Made by a program: the position numbers and the translations under genes. DNA of 64,000 nucleotides from Bryopsis sp. KO-2023 (taxonomy: Eukaryota; Chlorophyta; Ulvophyceae; Bryopsidales; Bryopsidaceae). The DNA lies in the NCBI GenBank assembly GCA_030272585.1, contig BSYQ01000004.1, positions 4,154,001-4,218,000 of the forward strand, read 5' to 3'. Under the pieces are notes generated by a model. It was not told the origin of the DNA and ran no database searches. It saw only the letters and a program-made list of their open reading frames with translations. Shown piece by piece: positions 37,835-50,500 of the stretch (the first letter of the stretch is position 1; each line of letters opens with the position of its first letter).

Positions 37835-38945
37835 GGTGACGGTGCAATGCTGTTCTTCCAAGGGGGGAGCGTTTTATCTCGGTCGACGGCCCCTCAACAG
37901 AGCAAAGCTTCCAGTGGTTTGTAATGATTTGTCGAATGCATCAAGCTTTCTACACGTTTCCAGGCGTTTGCATCATCGCTCTCCATCGCTCTCGATCTCT
38001 CGAACGGCTTCGCTTTGGACTGCTCTTTGGGTGTTTTTCTGTGGATGAGCGGCTCACGAGTGTGGGAAGCAATCGCAAGGACCTTACTTCCAAGGTCCTT
38101 GCGATGGTCCGAGGGTGTCAGACAAGACGCACATCGCGATCGTCCGCTCAGTTGACGCACTTGGATACAATACCAACCCTCTAAAACCCGTACGTCGAGA
38201 ACGCTTCCATCGATCCTCTTGCAGAAGAAAGTTTCCCTTTACCAAAAGGGAATTCTGTTTGTTTGTGTCACTGTGGATTTTATTTCAAGGGAACAGAAAT
38301 ATACTGAACAGGAGCAGCATTCGAATGCAATTCCCACAGTGGGGAAGTGGTGAGTGAGGGTTTCAATTCTTCATTTTTTTTCGAAGTGACAGAGAGTTTT
38401 TTATTCCTTTATTTTTCAAAAGTTATATCAAACAATAAAAAAGTCAGATTGTGAGAAATCGTTACACTCCGAACAAAAGCTCCCACTGATAGCTCAAACT
38501 CTTACATCAAATATTCTAACTCTTTCAAACAAAAATGAAACTCCTTTCATCATCTTCTCAGTGCGATGTGAATAAAAATATCAAAATTCGAGGATTGGAC
38601 AAAAAGATACTATCTTCTCATTAGGATCCCATCTAACATGCAGGAAATCCGACAATCAAACCACCTCAAAATTTCTTTTTCTTCTTAAATTCCATTTTTA
38701 TCTTAGCAATCCAAGCAAAAAAACATAAAAGCCTCAACCAATGGCACAGCACCTATGACTCCATAACACCAAAAAAAAGGGTAGCCCCCTCATAAAAAAC
38801 ACACACATGGAGAAAGACACACATTAAATAAATACATTTTATATAGATAAAAGCATGTAAATAAATATAGAATACAACACTGGGTATAAGACTTACTCAA
38901 GGGACAACCCCCCCCCCCTTTTTTCTCCCTCAAAATTGGCAGGAT
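37835..38945. other. Intergenic region between DUF924 start and transporter stop
   Basis: Upstream region of DUF924 and probable 3' UTR of the transporter. It contains a perfect hairpin at 38072-38105, the second copy of a dispersed 30-base repeat (37959-37988), and an AT-rich half (38350-38900). No gene supported. Confidence 0.55.
38072..38105. repeat. Perfect 14-bp inverted repeat, 6-base loop
   Basis: ATCGCAAGGACCTT (38072-38085), ACTTCC, then the exact complement (38092-38105). It lies about 240 bp upstream of the DUF924 start codon. The palindrome could be a protein-binding site or an RNA hairpin in a leader. Confidence 0.7.
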
Positions 38946-40760
38946 TTAGATATTCTCGCCCAGCTTCCCATAGAACAGCGAGGACAGGGTGGCCAAACAG
39001 AAAGCACCGCCGACAATGTTTCCAAGAGTGACTGGGATCAGGTTGGTGGTGCAGAAAGATGCAAAGGTCAACCCAGCGGCTCCAAAATTAATCCCAAATG
39101 GAATGAAGAACATGTTGGCCACGGAGTGCTCGAACCCCATCGCCACGAAAGAAGAGATGGGCAAGAAAATACCCAGCACTTTGCCTGGCATGGAGGAGGA
39201 AGCATAGGCCATCCAAGCGCCAATGCAAACAAGCCAGTTGGCCAGAATCCCACGCAGAAATGCCTACAGAACACACTCTCACGAGGGGCCATTTAGTTTT
39301 CTACTCATGCTTTGTGTATATATATGCATGCAAATTCTGTTGCCTTTTTCGACCCAGTTTTTTCCGCATTTGAAGCGTTAACAAGAGCCTCAGAAACCAT
39401 CACAGGAAGCACAAAAAATCTTCAAATTTGAAGATTCTTTTTGCAAAAAAGAAAGCGAAATGAACATAAGAGCCATCAAAAAAATGACAAGGCAATCAGG
39501 GATTTTGAGAAACTCATCCCTTGGTCCGTCGCATTTCAAAAACACTGAGTTTTCTGGACATTTCTTTGTGATTTTTCCTTTCTCTGCAGACTTCCACCTG
39601 CATGAATGTCAGCGATGTCTTGGCAGTTGCGACTGCCATTGCAGGATCAGCAGTGGCAGACAAGCCGCAAGCATTGATGGTCCACACAGTCAGCAAGCAG
39701 CCAGCCAAGTTTCCAAAGTATGAGAAAAACCAGCTCTTGCCCAACTGAGCCACGCTGGATTTCCCCTCCAACACGGACGCCGTCAGGAAGGCGGTGTTGC
39801 CGGTGAACAGCTCGACGCCACAGTTGATGACCAGGAACAGGCCGAAAGGCAAACCGAACAGGCCGAGCAGAATCTTCTGCGCTCCTGGGTTGCTTTCGAC
39901 CATCCCTGCACCAACGAATTGGACAAAAACACACAAACACACACGCCGTCATAAAAGCGAGACGCCGCAATCCCGTTATCGGTGGAGCCGTGGCACTTCT
40001 CCATAAATGAACGAATTAGTGATGCTAAAAAATAAGGCCAAAAGCAAACGTCTGCTCTCCAATGCGATTCCAGTGAAACATGGATGCGACATGCGACTGC
40101 GACACGCTACTGCGACGCCAAGAACACAGCTGAAGCATTTTGGACGTGTGTTGCAACAGAAGTCGAACTTCTTATCGCTCAACGTTCCGACGCTGCGTAT
40201 TGACTGGAAACATATCGACCCACACACACCTGGGCAGCTGAAACCAACAGACAATGCCAGCAGCGCTCCGAAGGAGATAAACACTCCAGCAACGATGGCC
40301 ATGATGAAGGTCTTCATAGGGGATAGCTTGCCCTTCATTTCTCCTAGCTCGACGATCTTTTTGTAAGTATCGGCGGGAGCTAGGACACCAGGCTGACCGA
40401 TAGAGATCCCTGACTCGCCAACCGCGGCGTCACACACAACTGTGGCCAACGAGGCGTTGAACGTCAGCACAGGGTGGAACGCAAAACGTCGGGGGGGGGG
40501 GGTTGCCAGATACGAGCAGATACGGTGGAATACCCCAACGGGTGAGATCCTCGAAACAGACCTGTCGACGACTTTGGGACGGCTATTTTGGCCAACAGTG
40601 ACGCCTAAGTACCTTCCTTAGCCGTCTCGATAGGGGGGCAGAAGCCACGGAAAAGTGGGCGGCGGTTGACCCCCAAGGAGGGGCGGATGGGCTGCCTGTT
40701 GGGCAATCCTGTCGTCGCACCCAGTGCGGCGAGTGCTGGGGCTCTCAAGAGCATAACCAT
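38946..40760 (-). CDS. Formate/nitrite transporter (FNT family, NAR1-like), probably plastid
   Basis: Minus-strand exons: 40760-40613 (presequence), a second exon ending at 40230 whose start is unresolved, 39905-39598, and 39263-38946. The first exon (MVMLLRAPALAALGATTG and onward, ending ETAKE) looks like a transit peptide. The body has six hydrophobic segments and FNT signatures: MKTFIMAIVAGVFISFGALL, FSCPGMVES, VINCGVELFTGNTAFL, LRGILANWLVCIGAWMA and FEHSVANMFFIP with the central pore histidine. FNT channels pass formate, nitrite or related anions with protons. In green algae the NAR1 members import nitrite or bicarbonate into the plastid, so that role is inferred here. A 12-base G run at 40491-40502 breaks the reading frame near the start of exon 2. 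Changing its length by one would let AG acceptors at 40583 to 40550 join in phase, so a sequencing error is possible. Confidence 0.87.
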
Positions 40761-41529
40761 TGTCACTGGGCAACCGACACGAGTAAGAAGTTCGATAAGA
40801 AAAAGAAAATGGGAGGAGGATGTGGCGGTTTCTTTCTGTATGGGACGAAGAACGACTGGCGTCCGTTTCGGATCGGCTTTCTTTATCGCAGATCCGACGG
40901 TTGATTTCGTCGACGTCTTGTCGGCAGTCCTTTGAATTCATTCGATAATTTATCGAAATTATCCTTGGGAAATGACCCTCCATCACCAGTCAGACGCAGT
41001 CGTATTTTTTTTTTCTTTCGGGCCCCCTGCACGCTCCTTCCCCCCCCAACATTGTCCATTTCAGCAAAGCACACGCCCCTCAAAAACACACGCAAGACAA
41101 ACTCACAGAAATTGGATTTCTTCCTCTTGTCATTTGGAATCGGACGTCGCACCCCTGACAATTGCCCCCGCGCTTCTTTTTTTTCTCGGCCCCCTTTTTA
41201 TTCGACTGGTGGTGGTTTTATCCTTTTCTCGTATCGTAAACCGATAACGAACAGAGCGCAACTCGCGGAGCGTCAAAGGAGATTGGGAGAGAAAAAAAAA
41301 AATCGACAAGGCGTAGGGTGGCATACAGGAGGGACGGAAGAAAACAGCGTTTTGAATCTCTAGCTTTGTTTTTCGAGGATCTTGGGGCAGCTTTTTGCCC
41401 CCCCGGAGAGGAGATTTGGGGACTGGGCTGGCGCACCGATAAGGAGGGGAGTTATGAACACATCGTTTTCGACCAGCGGCTCTAGAACTAGAGTGGTTGT
41501 GTTCGACGATCAGGAAATGTGTGGACGCC
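40761..41529. promoter_or_regulatory. Divergent promoter region, transporter / CNOT1
   Basis: 769 bp between the two start codons. It holds the palindrome TTCGATAATTTATCGAA (40941-40957) and the octamer CGATAACG at 41242-41249. The octamer occurs twice more in CNOT1 intron 1 (41731-41738 and 41747-41754). No TATA box stands out. The regulatory role is inferred. Confidence 0.45.
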
Positions 41530-44500
41530 ATGAGAAGGCAGAGTCTGGCGTTTTCAACTGCTTTGTCGAATCAGTTTCGAGCTCTGTGTCAAACCAGTAA
41601 AACCTGCGCCGCGAGCGTCGTCGAAGACTGTTTAAAGGTAGAGAGAGGCCCCGTCGGAATCACGCGAAGTTGACGTGGGGTGCTCGTTGTGGGGAAGCGC
41701 ATTGTCGAAACGGGGTGGTGAGAAGGGCGACGATAACGGATTCAATCGATAACGTCGTTTGCCCCTTGCGCAGCGATTTTAGGGAGCGGTTTGGCGTTCT
41801 CCTCCGACACCGCGGGCTTTGGTGTTGGGCCCACCCCGTCCCATCCAAATTGTCTGCTTAGTAAAAGTCCTTTCTGGCGTCGGTTTATTTGTTGGGTTCG
41901 GTATCCTCGCCGGGCGGTCCCTCGATCTTTCGCGACCGCTCGCGATGTTTTCGGGTTTCTTTAGAGGCTCTCCGTTTGGTGCGATCAACTCAACAGTGCA
42001 CCTCGGCTCAATCTCACTCTTTTGGTTTTTGTGTTGTACTTTTCGCAGTTAGCTAATCTTTTTGGAACTCCCGGGTTGTTGTCCCTATTGCGCGTGCTTC
42101 TAGAGGACTTGGATTTTCGACCGGGCAAGCACGAACAACAGAAGGTCAAACTCGAATTGCTTGGCCACATTCTCGCTGGAGAGGAGGGCCAGCGACTTTC
42201 AAACGTTTATTGCCTGTTCAGCCAGGCGCTGTTATCAATCACTGCCAGCACCACCGAATATTTGAAAACCTTGAGCGACTGCCTAAAGCTTCCTTTCGAG
42301 ATCCAAGTGGAACTGGGATTGGCTGTCACTCAATCGCCACACCACAGTTGGAAAGAAGAGGGTGAGTGCCCTATAGTTGTATTTTTTATTTAGTCTTTTT
42401 TCGGCCTTTTCTTTAGTTTCAACCACTATGGGGAGCTTGGGTTTTTTTATCCTTTACATTATTTGATTTGAAGTCTGTGGGGGTGGTTTTTGAAATTTTT
42501 TGACAGCCGTTCTAGCATTGATGTGTTTTGTTCATGGTGCATTTGTGGGGAATTATTATTTTCTGAATAACTTGCCACAGATGCACTTATTTTTTTTTTT
42601 CTTTTTAGGGGGGTATGACTGTTTCATACTTTCTGTTTAATAGCGATTGCTTTCCTGAGGTGGCTTGTCGATGATTTATTTTTCAACATATATAGCAAAG
42701 GAGGGCGGTTCATAAATATCTCGTTTTCCCGATAGATTATGATTGACCACCCCCCCAGTGACGCCCTTGAAGAATGATAATATATATACAACTGATTTTT
42801 ATTTATTTTTAATGAAACCATGTTGGGAGAGAGATATCTCTTCTTCTTTTTTACAAATTTCTTTTTTTATACACATTTCTATATTTTTTTTAGACATCTT
42901 TCTGTTTGTTTCAACTTTCTGAACATCTTTCTATTTTCTTGACAAGCTTCTATTTATTTTTTTAAACATTTATATTTCTACGCGGGTTGCAGGTTATTGG
43001 TTTTTGAGAGACGTTGTCCTCGCATTGGATCGGCGAACCCGTCCATTGACAGAGAGCGTTTCACACAGCCTCCTGCTGTGCGCATTGACCAGCGAGGGCC
43101 GGCTGGCGGATTGCCTAGAAACCATCAAAGAACTGACCACCTCAGAAAACACCGTCCCCTTATCGTTACGCCCTTTAGCAGAGGGTCTGAACCTCGATTT
43201 GCTTCGCGAGTTTCGAGAGCAAACCGCTCCAAACTCCACCGAAATGGCGAGTCAATTATACATGGCCAACAGTCTGGCGGGGGTGATGGAGGAACATGGG
43301 TATTCTTGCAGCTCCAACGAAGCCACGTTCAAGGCGGTCATCGGCAGAGTTGGAGCCATCGATGAGGCAGGGGTGGCAAAGGTGCTGGGGATGATGGCCA
43401 GAACGCACACCGGCTTGGACGATGCCGGAATGTTGCCGTCGTTGGCAGCAGTGTTGAATTCTGGAGTGCCTGGAAATGGTAAATCCAATGATAGATAACG
43501 ATAGAAATTTGTTCGACCGCAACGATAACAAACGAGCAAAAAAGGTCTGATAGGAAGGAATTGTGGTTTTCGTTCGCTGCCCATATCTAAGTAAAGGCAT
43601 ATTTCATCTGGTGTCTGATGTATTTACGTTAATGCTTTTTTCTATTCTTGTTTTTCTTTAGTTTAAAACTTGAGTCGTTGTCTCCCCGTCGTTCGCAATT
43701 TACCTTTCAGAATTTGTATGAAACATGTTCGTTTTGAATTGGAACAGAGGTGGAATGTAAAACCTCTCTGCAATAAAGATGTGGCCTTTCCCCTTAGCGG
43801 CTCGGTCATGATTTTTCTTTCCGCTTTTTTTCTTCTTCCCCCCCCCCCCCCCAGGTGCCGGGAATGCATCCACATGGAACGTGGAGGTCGTTATCGACGT
43901 TTTGAAATCAAGCTTCCCATCATTGAATTGGACCAAGGTGGCGGAGGAATTGGACCACGAAGGCTTCTACGTTATAGACCGCAGGGGATTTACTCTGCTG
44001 GTGCAAGCCATCAAAAGGGGGGTGGGGTCGGACAGCTTCCCGCTGAGCGCCGTGGTGTCCAAGGTTTGGAACAACGTCCAAGGGCAGATCTCGTTTCTGG
44101 TGCAAGCGGTGGCGGTGCCTCCAGAAATTTTCTCTTTCGAGAATTCGCAAAGGAAGCTTGCACCGGTGGAGGGCTTGCAGGTGGGGGTCGAAATAAGAAA
44201 GCGGCATGCCGATGATATTTTATATATTATTTTTTTAGCTGTTTTTTTTCGTGCACAGACATGCTTTTGTAGTTTTGACGGCATCCCATTGGATATATAT
44301 TGAATAGAATTGAAATTAGTTTTACACATGGCCTGCAGGCGGAGGGTAGCTCATTCACGGAAATGCGTTATAGGCTGACTCAGAAATAAACCACTGTGTC
44401 ATCCCAATGTCCATATCTAACTCTCTACCCAAATATGCAAATATATTTCTATTCTATTTTGAAAATAAAATTTTTTATTGTCATTTTCTCGACTGTTCAA

Positions 44501-47500
44501 GCAAAGTTATTCATATTTGGATAAGTGTCGACCAAAATCGATGTTGGTGGTGGCGTTGTCCAGAGTGGCAAGTCTTCCATCGGGAGCCCAAATCACGCAT
44601 GGGTGAGTTTAGACCTCATGGAGGTGCTTTGCAAACTGGCCGATGCTGGCCACATGGCCGCAGTATCCAAAATACTGGAATCGCCGCTCAAGAATTGCCA
44701 GGTGCGAGTTGGACTTCACCTGTCTGCTTTCGTGCTAAAATTTAAATTTGGAATTTGAATTCTCTGCTTTCATCCCCTCAATTTGACAGCAGTGGAAGCT
44801 TCCAGTAAGATTTTGCCACTATAAGGAGAGGAGAGAGAAGGGGGGGGGACTTTTTTCTTTCTTTTTCTTTGTTTTTAAAGAGGAACCCCAGGCATCGATG
44901 TTTAGATTTTATTGAATGTTGTTTTATCGAAACCAAAACAGTGTGAATTTGAACGTGGCATATTACTCACTCTTTGGTGGGGGTTTTTAACCCCAAATTT
45001 GTACACAGGAAGTGTTGCTGCTGGCAATGGCTTCGGCACCATGTCCGTGGGGGATCGCCCAGAAAGAAGTGTTTGGTGTGCTGCTGCCTCTTTTCATTCT
45101 GGGTCATCCCAGCAGTTTGACCGTGTTGCATCTGCTGTGGGGCATTAACAAGGAGGAGGTTGTGAAGGGAATGGTGGCGCTCTTCGAGGAAGACCCCTCG
45201 CATATATCAAGAATCCTGGATATCTGTCAGGTTAGGTCACAGCCGGTGGATTTTGTTGGAAAAGACGATGTTGGTGAAGTTATATTGCATGTGTTTGTTT
45301 GTTTGTTTGTTTGTTTTTGGGGGAGGATTGGAATTTTGGCCATTTTGATATCTCAGCTTTAGGGACATGAGGAGCCCCCCCCTGGGAAAACTAGCAGGGA
45401 TGTCAGTTTGAATTATAATATTCTTCTTGAGCAATTTTTCATCCGTTGAAAAAAGGGACCCCCCCAAAAAAAAAAAAATTGAAAGAAAAACAACCGGCTC
45501 TTGAGGTCGATCTTTTTTTCTGAGGATAACATTGTTTTTTTAAAACCTTGTATCTATCATATATACAGGAACTGAAGTCTTTGACCGCGGTGCTGGATTC
45601 GACAAACTACGGATTCACAGCAGAGCTGGCAGCCCTGGCGTCAAGAAGAGAATACCTAAACTTAGAAAAATGGCTCAAGGATAAGATTTCGCTCGATGGG
45701 CTGCCCTTCGCGGAGGCTGTCCTCAAGTTTCTGGATGTAAAATTAACCCAACAGTCGACTCAAAGTCGCCCGAGCACCGCAGTCGGCAGGGTCAATCTGT
45801 CGGTGGAGACCCTGCTGCTGTTCCTGCGGGTTCTGAGAATGAACGCATCCGTCTTTCCGGCCGAAATTTCGGCGGAAATATCGAGAGTGGAGGTGAAAGC
45901 GGTGCAAATTTACCCTCAGCTACAGGTAGGTGTCGTCCAGCCGCTTGTTAATGAATAGAAAAATTTTCTTAATGAAATAAGAATTTGATTAATAGAAAAA
46001 TGTCTAAATTTTCTTAATGTAATAAAAATTTTATGATCTTTTTTTGGAATCTGAATAATAATTAAAGAATAACTCTGTGGAACCCTGTGATTCTGTGGGA
46101 ATTCAATTTTTTTTGTTTTTAATTAAGAACCACCACCACACCTCCAGAATAGATGCGTTTTTCTGGTGGGTGGGAAAAATATCCTGACGAGAATGTTTTA
46201 AAGGCTTAGGGTTATTTGGTTGTCAGTCTGGGTGGAAAGTAGAGAACGAACGAACCATCCAGTGAAGTACGAACGAAGGAGCAAAAATAGGGTTAAACAA
46301 AAAACTTGACTTGAGCCAGAGTGTCCAATTTCATTTTAGTTACTTTTTTTTTGCATTGTTTAGGGTATGCACGAACAAGGGGAGCAAGCGGAGGTGTTTG
46401 CGACCGATATCGAAAACGAGGCAAATTCCTACTTCCAGAAGATTTACTCGGAGCAGACCCGGCTGGACGACGTGATCCAGATGTTGAAAGTCTACAAGAG
46501 CTCCACGGAACAACGGGAACAGGAGGTCTTCGCATGCATGGTTCACAACCTGTTCGATGAATATCGTTTCTTCCCAAAATATCCTGACAAAGAGCTCAAC
46601 ATCACCGCAGTGCTGTTCGGCCAACTGATCCATCACCAGCTGGTACGAATCCACCCCCCCCCCCAAAAAAAAAAAAAAAAACAGAAAAGAAAAGAAAAAA
46701 AGAAAGCGATACTAAACATATAGTTAAGAATAGTTATTTAGTCTGAAAAAGCATAAATAATATCATCTTTATTTAGTTACACTAAATAAATGAACACTGG
46801 AAATAAAGCCTTGAGGAAATTAAGGAACCCGTATGCGATGCTGCACTAGCAACTCCATTCTTCGAGATATGATCGCAACAGTGGGGCCCCTATGATTTGT
46901 TTTTTTTTCTTCCTCTGTTTTGTCAAGGTTTCTTCGATCACGCTCGGCATTGCGTTACGGTATGTGCTGGACGCTCTACGAAAACCCTCGGACTCCAAAA
47001 TGTTCAAATTCGGCCTGAGCGCCATCCAGCAATTCAAGACGGAGCTCCCGGGGTGGCCCCAGTATTGCTCCCATGTACTCCAGATCCCTCAGGTAAGGGA
47101 GTGCGCTGACCCTGTGCTGATACAGTTCATCGAGGGGGCTCTCCAAGAACAAGGTCTGAGACCTGGGGAAGCAGACAAGAGTGATGAACCATCGACGGCC
47201 AGAATTCCAGGGTCTCCGACTGCAGCCGAGCAAAACGGGGGGGAAGCCAACAATGGCACCGACCCAGCTGTAGCAGAAACAGGGCCGAGAGCGCCAGAGT
47301 CTCAGCCTGAACAGCAGCCCAGCACCCAATCACAAGGTAATGCTGAAGGTCGATGGATGGTATGATTCATCAAGCAAGAAAAACCCAAGTCCAAACCACA
47401 GCCACTTTTTCCCCAAGCTAAAAAAGGAGCGAAAAAAGGGGGTTTTTCCGCTCCTCACAATTCCTTAAGTTGAAACAAGTGCGAAACAATTTTTTTTCAA

Positions 47501-50500
47501 GAACATGAAATTTTGGCTTGCTTTTTTCGTGCACGGAAAATGTAACATGTCCTTGCTATGGGAAGATCTAGATTTCACATGGTGATGCGTTTCAGGGGGG
47601 ACTGCGGCTGAGCCCGACAGTGGAGGATCCGATCAACCCTCAGCAAGGGAGAACGGAACGAGGCAGACCGCCCCAGCCGAAACGAGCAACCAGCCGGCAG
47701 CTCCGTCGGCCCCCAGTCTGGCAGCAATCAACGCTCAGACCTTGGAAGTGGCGGCTGCCGAGTACTGCACCTTCTCCGACCCCCCGGAAAGAGTGCGAGA
47801 TAAAACATCCTTCATTTTCAACAATTTGTCCCCGACCAACATGGAGGATAAGATCCAGCAGCTACAGGACATAATCGGGGAGGAGCATGTGCAATGGCTG
47901 TCGAATTATATCGTGGTTAAAAGGGCTGCACAAGAGGTCAATTTCCACCACCTTTACTTGAGAATCGTGGAGGAAATGGGGAACAAGCGACTGGTGGAGT
48001 ATATTATCCAGACGACCTACCACTACGTCAAAGTTTTGCTGGACAAGGACCGGATCAAGCACGAGATGAGCGACCGGTCCCTGTTGAAGAACTTGGGGAG
48101 CTGGCTGGGGCAGCTCACCCTCGCCAAGAACAAACCAGTCAGACAGAAAGACCTCGATCTGAAGGCCATCATGAACGAAGCCTACGAAAAGGGGAAAATG
48201 GTGGCAGTCATACCCTTCGTCCACAAAGTGCTGGAGCAAGGGAAAGAAACCAGGGTGTACGGAGCGGCGAATCCCTGGATCAAGGGGATATTGACGCTGC
48301 TGGCCGAAATCTATCGGCTCGAGGGGCTGAAAATGAACCTCACTTTCGAGATCGAAATGATTTTCAAGGATTTCAACTTGAACATCGACGAAATCCCTGC
48401 ATCCAAGACTCTGGATGGCATTCAGCGGGACAACGCAAGCAACCCCGATTTCTACGATACCAGGAATGTCACCCCCCCTCCCCCTCAGCCAGCCACATCC
48501 AAGCCGGAGCCACCCACCCCCGTGGAGCCGACCAGCCAGTCCCCAGCCCAAGAGCCCAGCAACGTGGGGGTGCCAGCACCGATGCTCGGTGTCCCTGGCC
48601 CTCGACCTGCTGGACTGGACTCGTCTGCAGAGCCGGTGCCTCCGGGACCGAGAATCGGTATGTCCTCTTCTTTCCAGTCGGCGGTCCCACCCATCGTGGG
48701 CTCAGGGACTGGGGCCCAGCAAGTGGTGGCCACGGATGCTGCAAGTATATTGAGTGCTTTGGCTGGCACCCTGCATCAACTGGTCACGATCAATCCGACA
48801 TTGACTACGCTGGCACAAACGGTAAGTGCGAGGGGAACCCTGCGCATAAATCGATGTTGTTGCTTTTCGTTTTTTCACATTGCTATATATCGCATCCCAC
48901 TGCATAGATTTCTGTCAAAACAGAAACTTCCTTGCAGTGTTTAATTGGCTTCCGCCTGCTCATGGCTGGAAGAGAAGGCTGGAGTGATAAGAAACTTATC
49001 AAAAAAGGGGATTTTGTATGTTGGCAGGTACCGTTGAAGAGGTTGATTTCTGTGGGCATCGATCGAGCCATCTACGAGATAATCACACCGGTGGTGGAGA
49101 GGAGCGTTATGATCGCATGCACCACCACGAAGGAACTGGTGACCAAGGACTTTGCAATGGAGCCGGACGAGCAGAAACTCCGGAAGGCTGCCCACCTCAT
49201 GGTCAGCAGCTTGTCGGGGAGCCTGGCTCTGGTCACCTGCAAAGAACCCCTGAAAGTGTCGCTCCAATCTCAACTCAAGGAGGTGCTGCAAGATGTGCTG
49301 GACCCCACCCTGCTGGATCAAACCATCAACATCGTCATAGCAGACAACTTGGACCTGGGTTGCACCATCATTGAGAAGGCGTCCACGGATAAAGCAATCA
49401 AAGAGGTGGATGAACGGTTGCTGCCTTACTACCAATCTCGACAGAAGGCTCGAGCAGCTGGGACTCCGTTTTATGATATGTCGATTTTCACCAAGGGAGG
49501 GGGTCGATTTCCGGCTTCTCTGCCCGAGAGTTTGAGGCCGAGGCCGGGACATCTGAATGCCACCCAAACGAGAGTGTATGATGATTTCGCGAGGATACCG
49601 AGGACCAATCAGCACCTGTTACGGCTTGCTGGAATTGCTGAGGTGTGGTTTCAGTCCGTTCTCTATATGCTCATTCTACAAGGGATGTCAGCACCACCTA
49701 CTCCTAAGAAACGGCGTTTTTCTGTACTAAGAATGACTCAAGAGAGTGAGAATTGTATTCAGCGTAGTTTTATATATGTATATAACATGCAACAGAACCC
49801 CCCCTCGGAAAGGTGTCATGTGTGGCGTGATTTTTCACCTGTGTCTGTCTGGGTGCGAATTCAGTCCCCCATGTCTCAGATGGATCAGCAAGAGTCGATG
49901 ATTCCACCCTACAAGCCTCAGAACTTGGCCGATCGATATGCCCACTGGCAAGCACGCCTGGACGCCGCCATGAGCAAAGAAAACCCCTCCACAGACTTCG
50001 CCCAATTGGATTCCACAGAGATTAATGGGGTGATCACGGAGCTGGGCGACGTGGTGCTGTTGGGCCAGAACAGGGAGGACGTAGTCACCGGCATCGCTGA
50101 GAAACTGTTCATCCACATGTACGATCGCCCCACTCGATTGGCAGTCACGGTGCTGTGCGCAGCCCTGACCATGCTGAAGAATGCGGGATTCAGCCGGTTG
50201 GCAAATCACGTCACCACGTGGTATTGCCAGATCAGCCAAGACGAGTCTCGGAGGTTCAATCATATCGTGGCCGATGGGCTGATCCGGGCAAACCTGATGG
50301 TGTTCCCTGAGTTGGATCTATTTTTGGCACGGTGCGTGTCAAATCACGGGGGTCCGTTGCCTCAGAGCGTCGATTTTATCCTGTACCTTTTGAGGCAGTA
50401 CATTCTGGTGGAGCACTTGATCAGGGCATCCGATCTTGCCAGCACTTTGGAGGTTTTGAGAACCCTTGCTGCTCAGTCGCCTGACAACGAGAGAATAATC

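Noticed and set aside
41479..41502. GCGGCTCTAGAACTAGAGTGG resembles a cloning-vector polylinker
   Set aside because: It departs from the known polylinker at several positions, is short, and is embedded in CpG-rich sequence that continues smoothly on both sides. Coincidence is more likely than vector contamination.
44526..44563. An upstream start for CNOT1 exon 5 at 44526
   Set aside because: It would put the exon out of phase with exon 4. The acceptor at 44563 keeps the frame and the whole gene then sums to full codons.
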